Below, piece by piece: positions 1-5,427 of a DNA stretch of 6,663 nt. The position numbers and the translations under genes were made by a program. Position 1 is the stretch's first letter; the number at the start of each line of letters is the position of its first letter. Below the pieces are notes generated by a model. That model searched no databases, was not told the DNA's origin, and was given only the letters and a program-made list of their open reading frames with translations. Source of the DNA: JAJKIP01 sp040509055 (GTDB lineage: Bacteria; Bacteroidota; Bacteroidia; Chitinophagales; Chitinophagaceae); contig JBEVLT010000229.1 of the NCBI GenBank assembly GCA_040509055.1, forward strand, positions 1 to 6,663, written 5' to 3'.

Positions 1-33
1 ACACGAAGAGCCTGGAAAATAAAAAAGGGGGGA

Positions 34-62
34 GGGAACCATAAAAAAAATTTAATGTTCCC
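34..62 (-). terminator. Possible terminator hairpin of the sigma factor gene
   Basis: GGGAAC at 34-39 is complementary to GTTCCC at 57-62, giving a 6-bp stem with a 17-base A/T-rich loop that contains the sigma gene's stop codon. Read on the minus strand, the stem is followed by a C-rich stretch and then TTTTTTATTTT (about positions 26-16). The U-rich tail is separated from the stem by about 8 bases and the loop is long, so this is only a weak candidate for a rho-independent terminator. Confidence 0.35.
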
Positions 63-666
63 CTAACCGGAAGATAATATAGAGAATAGCAGCGCCGGCG
101 CCATACTCATTGGCCAGGCCGGCACGAAGGTTCCGGAGCGCTTCAGCCAGGTGGGAGCGAACCGATTCGATCCCGATCCCGAGCCGGTCGGCGATCTCCT
201 GCCGTTTGAGGCCTTCTTCGCGGTGTAACAGGAATACCTCGCGCTGGCGCGGGCTGAGCTGGTCTACGAGCTTGCGGATCTGCTCCCGCACTTCGCGGGT
301 GCCCAGCTCGGTTTGCGGATCGGATGCGGCATACAAGCCGCCGTTTTTAAGATGGGTTACCACCAGCTCTTCGCGGGCGGATTGCTTCCACACTTTCAGG
401 GCAGCATGATAGGCCGAGCGATGGACATAAGCTGCAAAATGTTGTATGCCGGGCAACGAGGAGCGGTTGTTCCAGACCTGGAGAAAAATATCCTGGACTA
501 TGTCTTCCGACGCTTCGCGTGACTGCGTGATCTTATAAGCATAGGTAAAGAGGCGGCGCTCGTACGCATCGAAGAGCCGGGCGAACGCTGCTGTATCGCC
601 ATCGGCAACCTGCTGCAGCAGCGCAGGTTCATGATATGGAACGGTGTCCGACAATCGGTTCGTCAC
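52..666 (-). CDS. ECF RNA polymerase sigma factor, FecI-like Bacteroidetes type
   Basis: A 204-residue sigma-70 family protein that would direct RNA polymerase to a restricted promoter set. Sigma region 2 spans about residues 24-91, with the core-binding helix around EDIVQDIFLQVW (54-65). Region 4, the -35-recognition helix-turn-helix, spans about 136-181 (LSPRQREVFLL, then EIADRLGIGIESVRSHL). There is no region 3 and no extra C-terminal domain, as expected of ECF factors. The start is GTG at 666; there is no in-frame ATG in the open frame, which is closed upstream by a TAG at 718-720. The last residues (about 189-200) are hydrophobic, a tail often seen in this Bacteroidetes subgroup. In such bacteria these sigma factors commonly pair with a FecR-type anti-sigma and a SusC/D transporter; only 51 bases of downstream sequence are visible, so a partner can be neither seen nor excluded. 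It is divergent from the dehydrogenase at 865. Confidence 0.9.
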   Translation of the reverse strand: MTNRLSDTVPYHEPALLQQVADGDTAAFARLFDAYERRLFTYAYKITQSREASEDIVQDIFLQVWNNRSSLPGIQHFAAYVHRSAYHAALKVWKQSAREELVVTHLKNGGLYAASDPQTELGTREVREQIRKLVDQLSPRQREVFLLHREEGLKRQEIADRLGIGIESVRSHLAEALRNLRAGLANEYGAGAAILYIIFRLGEH

Positions 667-780
667 TTTAGAGGTTCTCGTGCATGTCGGCCATTCGGTG
701 TGTCGGGTGGCGACGACCTAAAAATAAGAAAAACGGGGAATAGGATCTTTCACGGAGTCGGTATGCATGGAAGCCCTGGC

Positions 781-816
781 CTTTTGAACAAAGTAACTTC
801 GGCCTTTTAAGCAAAG
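781..816 (+). promoter_or_regulatory. Tandem operator-like boxes upstream of the dehydrogenase
   Basis: Two copies of a 13-base box, CTTTTGAACAAAG (781-793) and CTTTTAAGCAAAG (804-816), repeat with a period of exactly 23 bases. With their GGC prefix and following bases, 778-797 and 801-820 agree at 16 of 20 positions. The promoter-proximal box ends 20 bases before the TACTTTTG element at 837, where a -33 element would be expected. Each box is also an imperfect dyad (CTTT...AAAG). The same box occurs at 1922-1934 and 3671-3683 in equivalent positions. Reading it as a transcription-factor site is inference; the repeat and spacing are seen directly. Confidence 0.65.
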
Positions 817-836
817 TGGCCGGTCATAGCCCAGGT

Positions 837-844
837 TACTTTTG
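837..844 (+). promoter_or_regulatory. Bacteroidota -7 promoter element for the dehydrogenase
   Basis: TACTTTTG matches the Bacteroidota -7 consensus TAnnTTTG exactly and ends 20 bases before the ATG at 865, so the leader would be short, A-rich and lack a Shine-Dalgarno site. No TTTG-type -33 element is present at the usual 19-21 base spacing; the proximal CTTTTAAGCAAAG box ends at that position instead, which suggests dependence on an activator. Confidence 0.6.
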
Positions 845-864
845 TTTCAACAAAAACAGCAACA

Positions 865-1860
865 ATGAAACAAAACAATTACGGCGGAGCCTTGCAGCAA
901 CCTCTTGGTTCCGGCTTCAATGCACAATCCACCACAAGCGATGTGATCAACGGGATCGACCTGACCGGGAAAACAGCCATTGTGACCGGCGGCAATACCG
1001 GCATCGGACTCGAGACCACCAAAACACTGGCTGCAGCCGGAGCTACCGTGATCGTTCCGGCCCGGGACATTGCAAAGGCAATAAAAAACCTGCAGAATGT
1101 ACCTGACGTAGAAGTGGAGCCCATGGACCTGATGGACCCGGTCTCCATCGATGCGTTTGCCGGCCGGTTCCTGGCCTCCGGGCGGCCACTTCACCTGCTG
1201 ATCAACAATGCCGGTGTCATGTGGGTGCCGCTGCGCAGGGACCAGCGGGGTATTGAGTCGCAGCTGGCCACCAATTACCTGGCTCTTTTCCAGCTGACCG
1301 CCAGGCTGTGGCCGGCCCTCAAAAAGGCACAGGGCGCCAGGGTGATAAATGTTTCCTCGCAGGGACACCAGTTTGCTCCTTTCAACTTTGAGGACCCCAA
1401 TTTCCTGCACCGGGACTATGAGACCCTGCAGGGCTATGGTCAATCCAAAACTGCAGTCAACCTGTTTTCAATGGAGCTGGACCACCGTGCCCAGTCATCC
1501 GGAGTAAGAGCCTATTCCCTGCACCCGGGGTCCATCGGCGGCACCGAGCTGGGAAGAGAGGCCCCGTTGGAGCTGTTTCAGAAAATGGGTTTTTGCGATG
1601 CAGATGGCAACCTGCTGCCCGAAGTAGCCGCCTCGCTGAAAACAATCCCGCAGGGCGCCGCTACCACCATCTGGTGCGCTACCAGCCCCCTGCTCAACGA
1701 AATCGGTGGCGTGTATTGCGAAGATGCCGATATCGCCCCACTGGCCGATGATATCAGCATGTCTGCAGGCGTGAAAGCCTGGTCCCTGGACGAGGCCAAC
1801 GCCAAAAAACTGTGGGTTTTGAGCGAAGAAATGACAGGCATCCGGTTCACGATCAATTAA
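865..1860 (+). CDS. Short-chain dehydrogenase/reductase (SDR family)
   Basis: A 331-residue NAD(P)-dependent oxidoreductase of the classical SDR type, somewhat long and resembling the retinol dehydrogenase-like branch. After about 30 non-conserved residues, the Rossmann fold begins with the cofactor motif TGGNTGIG (41-48). The NNAG motif lies at 114-117, the tetrad Asn in ATNY at 137, the catalytic Ser in INVSS (164/165) and the YxxxK catalytic pair in YGQSK (Y191, K195), followed by HPG (220-222). All key residues are intact, so it should be active. R67 at the end of the second strand (PARD) favours NADP(H). The substrate cannot be told from sequence. There is no signal peptide, so it is cytosolic. 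The ATG at 865 has an A-rich leader and a -7 element 20 bases upstream. A hairpin at 1886-1909 follows the stop, which suggests a single-gene transcript. Confidence 0.92.
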   Translation: MKQNNYGGALQQPLGSGFNAQSTTSDVINGIDLTGKTAIVTGGNTGIGLETTKTLAAAGATVIVPARDIAKAIKNLQNVPDVEVEPMDLMDPVSIDAFAGRFLASGRPLHLLINNAGVMWVPLRRDQRGIESQLATNYLALFQLTARLWPALKKAQGARVINVSSQGHQFAPFNFEDPNFLHRDYETLQGYGQSKTAVNLFSMELDHRAQSSGVRAYSLHPGSIGGTELGREAPLELFQKMGFCDADGNLLPEVAASLKTIPQGAATTIWCATSPLLNEIGGVYCEDADIAPLADDISMSAGVKAWSLDEANAKKLWVLSEEMTGIRFTIN

Positions 1861-1885
1861 TGATTACTTCTAAGCAGCGATGAAC

Positions 1886-1909
1886 AGGGAAGGTAATTCT
1901 TCCTTCCCT
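1886..1909 (+). terminator. Hairpin after the dehydrogenase gene
   Basis: AGGGAAGG (1886-1893) pairs perfectly with CCTTCCCT (1902-1909) around an 8-base loop, starting 25 bases after the stop at 1860. There is no strong U-run after it, so it is not a canonical rho-independent terminator, but it sits where transcription of the dehydrogenase should end and before the AraC gene's own promoter at 1954. Confidence 0.5.
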
Positions 1910-1921
1910 TGCCTGCACAGA

Positions 1922-1934
1922 CTTTTAAACAAAG
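1922..1934 (+). promoter_or_regulatory. Single operator-like box upstream of the AraC gene
   Basis: CTTTTAAACAAAG is a third copy of the box found at 781, 804 and 3671. It ends 19 bases before the TATTTTTG element at 1954, the same placement as at the other two promoters. The position 23 bases upstream (1899-1911) is only weakly similar and falls inside the hairpin, so here the box appears to be single. This would fit autoregulation by the AraC protein, but that is inference. Confidence 0.55.
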
Positions 1935-1953
1935 GGAAACGGATGATCCTTTC

Positions 1954-1961
1954 TATTTTTG
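1954..1961 (+). promoter_or_regulatory. Bacteroidota -7 promoter element for the AraC-methyltransferase pair
   Basis: TATTTTTG matches TAnnTTTG exactly. Transcription would start about 7 bases downstream and give a leader of about 35 bases before the ATG at 2003. This placement argues against the in-frame upstream start codons at 1880 and 1943, which would lie before the transcript start. Confidence 0.55.
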
Positions 1962-2002
1962 TACTCCTGTATTCCCTTTTCAGGAAGATTAAAAACGGAA
2001 TC

Positions 2003-2815
2003 ATGGAATATCAAGCCCGGTATATCACACAGGACATCAAGCTATCCAGCTATGACGACAAATTTTTCAAGTCGGATATCCTGTTCGAGCACCACATGCT
2101 GGTCTGGTTCATCTCCGGCGAAACAAAGATCGTTCAGGCAGATGCCAGTTATTTTTTTAAAAAAGGCGATATTTTCCTGATCCCGCGAAACCAGCTCGCC
2201 ACCATTATCAACTATCCGACAAACGGGGAGCCGCACAAAACCGTGGTGATGCATTTATCGGTGGAGCGGCTCCGGGACTATTATGCCAGCCGGAATGTAA
2301 AGGCAAGGCCGCTGAAATCGCCAAAAATTTATAGCTTCCACAATCATCCGTTGCTGGAAAGCTGCCTCGCTTCGCTCGTTCCCTATTTTGACATGAGGGA
2401 TATTCCCGCGGATATTGCTTCGATCAAGATCACCGAGGCCATCAGCATTCTCCGGTCACTTGACAAGGATATCGACCAGGTACTGGCCAATTTTGAAGAG
2501 CCCGGAAAGATCAACCTTACCGATTACATGGAAAAGAACTTTATGTTCAACCTGCCCATAGAAAAATTCGGGTACCTCACGGGAAGAAGCCTGACCACCT
2601 TCAAACGGGATTTCAAAAAAGCATTCCATGCCACCCCCCAGCGCTGGCTCACGCAAAAACGGCTGGAGCTGGCGCACTACCAGTTTACCGAGAAGAAAAA
2701 GAAACCGATCGATGTGTGCTACGAAACGGGCTTTGAGAACCTGTCCCATTTCTCCTTTGCATTTAAAAAGCATTTCGGATATGCACCCACGGAACTGCTA
2801 AACCAACTGCCTTAA
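2003..2815 (+). CDS. AraC-family transcriptional regulator
   Basis: A 270-residue DNA-binding regulator. The N-terminal part (about 25-110) is a cupin-like sensing domain, with GETKIVQADASYFFKKGD followed by FLIPRNQ. The C-terminal AraC domain (about 168-266) carries two helix-turn-helix units: LPIEKFGYLTGRSLTTFKRDF (184-204) and PIDVCYETGFENLSHFSFAF (235-254), then KKHFGYAPTELL. The frame is open upstream to starts at 1880 and 1943. I chose 2003 because the protein then begins MEYQARYI, the usual place for this group to begin, and because the extra 41 codons cover a hairpin, an operator-like box and a -7 element and look non-coding. The methyltransferase starts 20 bases after the stop, so the two are probably co-transcribed. 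The ligand is unknown. It is the best local candidate to bind the CTTTTNANCAAAG boxes. Confidence 0.9.
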   Translation: MEYQARYITQDIKLSSYDDKFFKSDILFEHHMLVWFISGETKIVQADASYFFKKGDIFLIPRNQLATIINYPTNGEPHKTVVMHLSVERLRDYYASRNVKARPLKSPKIYSFHNHPLLESCLASLVPYFDMRDIPADIASIKITEAISILRSLDKDIDQVLANFEEPGKINLTDYMEKNFMFNLPIEKFGYLTGRSLTTFKRDFKKAFHATPQRWLTQKRLELAHYQFTEKKKKPIDVCYETGFENLSHFSFAFKKHFGYAPTELLNQLP

Positions 2816-2835
2816 TCAGTGAAAAAAGAAAGAAC

Positions 2836-3612
2836 ATGCCCTGGAACCCTGAAAAATACAACCAGTTCAAAAAGATCCGGTACCAGCCTTTTTTCGACCT
2901 GGCGGAATTGATCACGGCCGATGGACTGGAACAGGGTGTAGACATCGGGTGCGGCACCGGTGAGCAGACCAGTATCCTGGCGGAGAAATTTGAGCAGGCG
3001 TTCTTTTTAGGCATCGACCCTTCTTCGGAAATGCTCGCGAAAAGCAAAGAACTGGAGAGCAGCAACCTGCACTTTAAAAGCACAACCGTTGAATCATTTA
3101 TTGCTTCAGCACAGGAGAGAAAATGGGACCTGGTTTTCAGCAATGCCGCCCTGCAATGGTCGGATGGTCACGAAACGTTATTTCCCCGGCTCATTGCACT
3201 GCTGAGCGATAAAGGACAGCTGGCGATCCAAATGCCGGTACAGAAAGAAAACCTGCTGAATCAATTACTGTTCAACCTGGTACAGGAGCAACCGTTCGCC
3301 GGTTTCTTACAAGGCTGGAAAAGAACGTCGCCATTGCTGAGTATGGACCAGTATGCCCAACTTATGTTCGGCAACGGGCTGCACCGGATCCAGGTCATCC
3401 AGAAGGTTTACCCGATCATCGCCGATGACGCGGAACAGCTTTTTGATTTTATTGCCGGCTCCTCGCTGATCCCTTACCTGGAAAGAATGACCGGTAGCCA
3501 ACAAGCGCTGTTTACCGGTGAATACAAATCCAGGATCCGGAAAGTGTTCCCACGATTTCCTGCTATTTATCCTTTTAAACGCCTGCTCCTGTATGGAACA
3601 AGATCGCTTTAA
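2836..3612 (+). CDS. SAM-dependent methyltransferase, trans-aconitate 2-methyltransferase-like
   Basis: A 258-residue class I methyltransferase, close in length to E. coli Tam (252). It starts PWNPEKYNQF, like the WNPxxYxxF start of Tam. The SAM-binding motif I is VDIGCGTGEQ (35-44), with the acidic residue of motif II at D61 (GIDPSSEML). NAALQW (103-108) and LFPRLIALL...QLAIQMP (115-134) closely follow the Tam pattern NASLQW...VLAVQMP. The Tam reaction is methylation of trans-aconitate, an inhibitor of aconitase, to its methyl ester; whether this protein uses the same substrate is not certain, since many Bacteroidota paralogs are only annotated as generic methyltransferases. The C-terminal part is less conserved. 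It is cytosolic. The leader is A-rich (GAAAAAAGAAAGAAC) with no clear Shine-Dalgarno site, and it follows the AraC gene by 20 bases. Confidence 0.82.
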   Translation: MPWNPEKYNQFKKIRYQPFFDLAELITADGLEQGVDIGCGTGEQTSILAEKFEQAFFLGIDPSSEMLAKSKELESSNLHFKSTTVESFIASAQERKWDLVFSNAALQWSDGHETLFPRLIALLSDKGQLAIQMPVQKENLLNQLLFNLVQEQPFAGFLQGWKRTSPLLSMDQYAQLMFGNGLHRIQVIQKVYPIIADDAEQLFDFIAGSSLIPYLERMTGSQQALFTGEYKSRIRKVFPRFPAIYPFKRLLLYGTRSL

Positions 3613-3647
3613 TCGATAAATCACCTTCATTTCAGGCAGGATTTGGC

Positions 3648-3683
3648 CTGCTGAACAAACCAGATCCGGTCTTTTTAGCAAAG
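3648..3683 (+). promoter_or_regulatory. Tandem operator-like boxes upstream of the DUF2652 gene
   Basis: CTTTTTAGCAAAG (3671-3683) matches the box CTTTTNANCAAAG; CTGCTGAACAAAC (3648-3660), exactly 23 bases upstream, is a degenerate copy that keeps the TGAACAAA core. The 43 bases from 3645 align with 778-820 without gaps at about 30 positions, including the TCCGG/TTCGG linker end. The proximal box ends 20 bases before the -7 element at 3704. The upstream part also overlaps a small hairpin (GCAGG 3636-3640 / CCTGC 3647-3651) that could end the methyltransferase transcript. Confidence 0.6.
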
Positions 3684-3703
3684 CAAAAGCGTCATCACCG
3701 GCT

Positions 3704-3711
3704 TAGGTTTG
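3704..3711 (+). promoter_or_regulatory. Bacteroidota -7 promoter element for the DUF2652 gene
   Basis: TAGGTTTG matches TAnnTTTG exactly and ends 18 bases before the ATG at 3730, implying a leader of roughly 12 bases. As at 837 and 1954, there is no TTTG-type -33 element; the CTTTTTAGCAAAG box takes that position. Confidence 0.55.
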
Positions 3712-3729
3712 TAACCTTAAATAAATGAG

Positions 3730-4365
3730 ATGGCTCAATCATTTTACCAGGAAAAAACCGGTGATAAATCTGATGGATTTGATGGCTTATTGTTCATCCC
3801 CGATATCAGTGGTTTTACCAGGCTGGTGCATGCCACCGATGTGCTAACCGGCAGGCAGATCACCCGCGAGCTGCTATCCGCCATTATCGGCATCAATACG
3901 CTGCAGCTGAATGTAGCGGAGATCGAAGGAGATGCAGTCCTGTTTTACCGCGGCGGCGCTGCCCCCTCTCCCCACAAGCTATTTGACCAGTATGAAAAAA
4001 TGGTCATGGCCTTTGAAGCCAAACGCAAAGACCTGGAAAGAAAATTTTCGCTCCGTCTGGATCTGTCCTTAAAGGTCATTGCCCATTATGGCACTATGGC
4101 TCCCTTCAGAATCGGCTCCTTTAAAAAATTATACGGCCAGGTAGTGGTGGAAGCGCACCGCCTGCTGAAAAATTCGGTCGATAGCAATAGTTATCTTTTG
4201 TTGACCGATTCACTTTTCCGGCAGCCTCATCATGTGCCTGATCATGACTTGCTGCAGCCCGGCATCCGGTCAGGCAGGCTGTGCGAAGTTTATGACGGGC
4301 TGAGAAAACTTTGTTTTACCTATTTTGATTTCACCGGAAGAAGCTCCGGAAAGCAGGTGGCCTGA
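3730..4365 (+). CDS. DUF2652 family protein, class III nucleotidyl cyclase-related
   Basis: A 211-residue cytosolic protein with a fold related to class III adenylate/guanylate cyclases. LFIPDISGFTRLV (21-33) corresponds to the first metal-binding motif (Asp25), AEIEGDAVLFY (63-73) to the second (Asp68), and GQVVVEAHRLLKN (136-148) to the NxxxR motif that binds the triphosphate. Both aspartates and the Arg (144) are kept, but the Asn four residues before the Arg is Val140, so classical cyclase activity is doubtful; the protein may bind a nucleotide or have another activity. The family is common in Bacteroidota and has no established function that I know of. The ATG at 3730 follows a short A-rich leader; another ATG at 3725 is out of frame. 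It has its own promoter and boxes, and the next coding start is 188 bases after its stop. Confidence 0.8.
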   Translation: MAQSFYQEKTGDKSDGFDGLLFIPDISGFTRLVHATDVLTGRQITRELLSAIIGINTLQLNVAEIEGDAVLFYRGGAAPSPHKLFDQYEKMVMAFEAKRKDLERKFSLRLDLSLKVIAHYGTMAPFRIGSFKKLYGQVVVEAHRLLKNSVDSNSYLLLTDSLFRQPHHVPDHDLLQPGIRSGRLCEVYDGLRKLCFTYFDFTGRSSGKQVA

Positions 4366-4465
4366 ACCCCAACGTGAACAAAAAATTACCGCCCGTCCCC
4401 CGCCGGAAAGCGTCTCCATCCGGCAAGTATCCGGAGCTGTATATGTTTAGCACACTATTTGTCCT

Positions 4466-4509
4466 GCTGCACAGGACCAAACCCGCACCCCCCGGGGAAG
4501 GGGTGCAGC
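4466..4509 (+). promoter_or_regulatory. Alternative hairpins ahead of the esterase gene
   Basis: Two mutually exclusive stems share the same right arm. GCACCCC (4485-4491) pairs with GGGGTGC (4500-4506) around an 8-base loop; GCTGCAC (4466-4472) pairs with GTGCAGC (4503-4509). No U-run follows either. They could end the DUF2652 transcript, act as an mRNA leader structure for the esterase, or be chance in a GC-rich stretch. The segment 4366-4553 shows no exact TAnnTTTG element (best near match TATGTTTA at 4442-4449). Confidence 0.3.
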
Positions 4510-4553
4510 ATGCAGGGAACAAATGGCCCCGGAGCGCTTTAAATCAAAAAATT

Positions 4554-5405
4554 ATGCACGATCAACAAATACAACCCGGCGGGACCGCTACGGAAAATGT
4601 CTCCATCCTGGACGAAGCTTTTTATTTTCCGGGTCTCGGACGGCATCGCCGGCTGTGGGCCTACCTGCCCAGGGGTTATCATCAATCGCAGAATCGGTAT
4701 CCGGTCATTTATATGCATGACGGGCAAAATTTATTTGACGAATTCAATGCGTTTGGATCCGAATGGGGCGTTGATGAAACCCTTGATGCGGAAAACGGTA
4801 ACGTGATCGTGATCGGGATAGACAATGGCGCAGAACACCGGATGTCGGAATATATGCTCCATGATCACCCGGATCACGGAACTGCCGAGGGTGCTTTGTA
4901 CCTGAAAGATATTACCGAAGTGCTGAAGCCCTGGGTGGACAGTGTACTGAGGACAAACCCGGAGCGGGAGCATACAGCAATCGCCGGCAGCTCGATGGGA
5001 GGACTGATCTCCCTGTACGCAGGCTTATACTTTCCCCCTGTCTTCGGCGTCGTGGGCGTTTTTTCACCCGCTTTATGGCTGGATGCTCCGACTGTTTATA
5101 CAGAAGCGAAGGATGCACTGGCCAGGAATGGCGCTTCCCGCACCGATGATGCGCCCCAGCGGTGGTACTTCTATGCAGGCGCCCTGGAATCGGAAACCAT
5201 GGTGGCTGAAGTGGCGGGTATGGTAAAAATATTCCGGGAACAGCCAGGTGTGGATGTTACTTACCAGCTGGATGCCAGCGGCATCCATGATGAGGCGGTC
5301 TGGAAAAATTATTTTCCCAATTTTTACAAATGGTTCACCGGGAAAAAGCCGGCTGAAGCGTTGGAACAGGAGAGCCACATAAAAGTGGATGACGCTGTTG
5401 AATAG
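4554..5405 (+). CDS. Alpha/beta hydrolase, esterase D/Fes-like putative esterase
   Basis: A 283-residue esterase of the putative esterase family (esterase D, enterochelin esterase Fes and relatives). The order of motifs is RRLWAYLPRGY (32-42), YPVIYMHDGQNLFDE (49-63), WGVDETLD (71-78), the nucleophile elbow AGSSMGG (144-150, Ser147), VGVFSPALWL and the His of GIHDEAVW (His245). Serine and histidine of the triad are therefore present; the acidic member is probably in or near YFYAGALESE (205-214). There is no signal peptide, so it is likely cytosolic. The frame is open back to a GTG at 4374, but the first 60 codons look unlike the family and cover a strong hairpin; the ATG at 4554 follows an A-rich AAATCAAAAAATT leader and is preferred. 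The substrate is unknown. A secreted hydrolase follows 22 bases downstream, suggesting an operon. Confidence 0.87.
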   Translation: MHDQQIQPGGTATENVSILDEAFYFPGLGRHRRLWAYLPRGYHQSQNRYPVIYMHDGQNLFDEFNAFGSEWGVDETLDAENGNVIVIGIDNGAEHRMSEYMLHDHPDHGTAEGALYLKDITEVLKPWVDSVLRTNPEREHTAIAGSSMGGLISLYAGLYFPPVFGVVGVFSPALWLDAPTVYTEAKDALARNGASRTDDAPQRWYFYAGALESETMVAEVAGMVKIFREQPGVDVTYQLDASGIHDEAVWKNYFPNFYKWFTGKKPAEALEQESHIKVDDAVE

Positions 5406-5427
5406 GAAAACTGAAATAGCATCGCCG

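Noticed and set aside
719..726. Minus-strand -7 element (TATTTTTA) for the sigma factor
   Set aside because: Matches TAnnTTTG at 7 of 8 positions but lacks a -33 partner; in an A/T-rich stretch this is easily chance.
778..820. Tandem repeats as a start of a CRISPR array
   Set aside because: Only two imperfect copies, a 10-base gap and no cas genes; spacing and position fit an operator.
847..1443. Long minus-strand open frame opposite the dehydrogenase
   Set aside because: Shadow of the SDR gene; its translation has no recognisable domain while the plus strand has intact SDR motifs.
4371..4383. A further copy of the box (TGAACAAA) ahead of the esterase
   Set aside because: Only the core matches, there is no CTTT arm, no 23-base partner, and no -7 element at the right distance.
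4374..4553. GTG at 4374 as the esterase start
   Set aside because: The added 60 residues are Pro/Lys/Arg-rich with no family resemblance and cover GC-rich stems; the ATG at 4554 has a typical A-rich leader.
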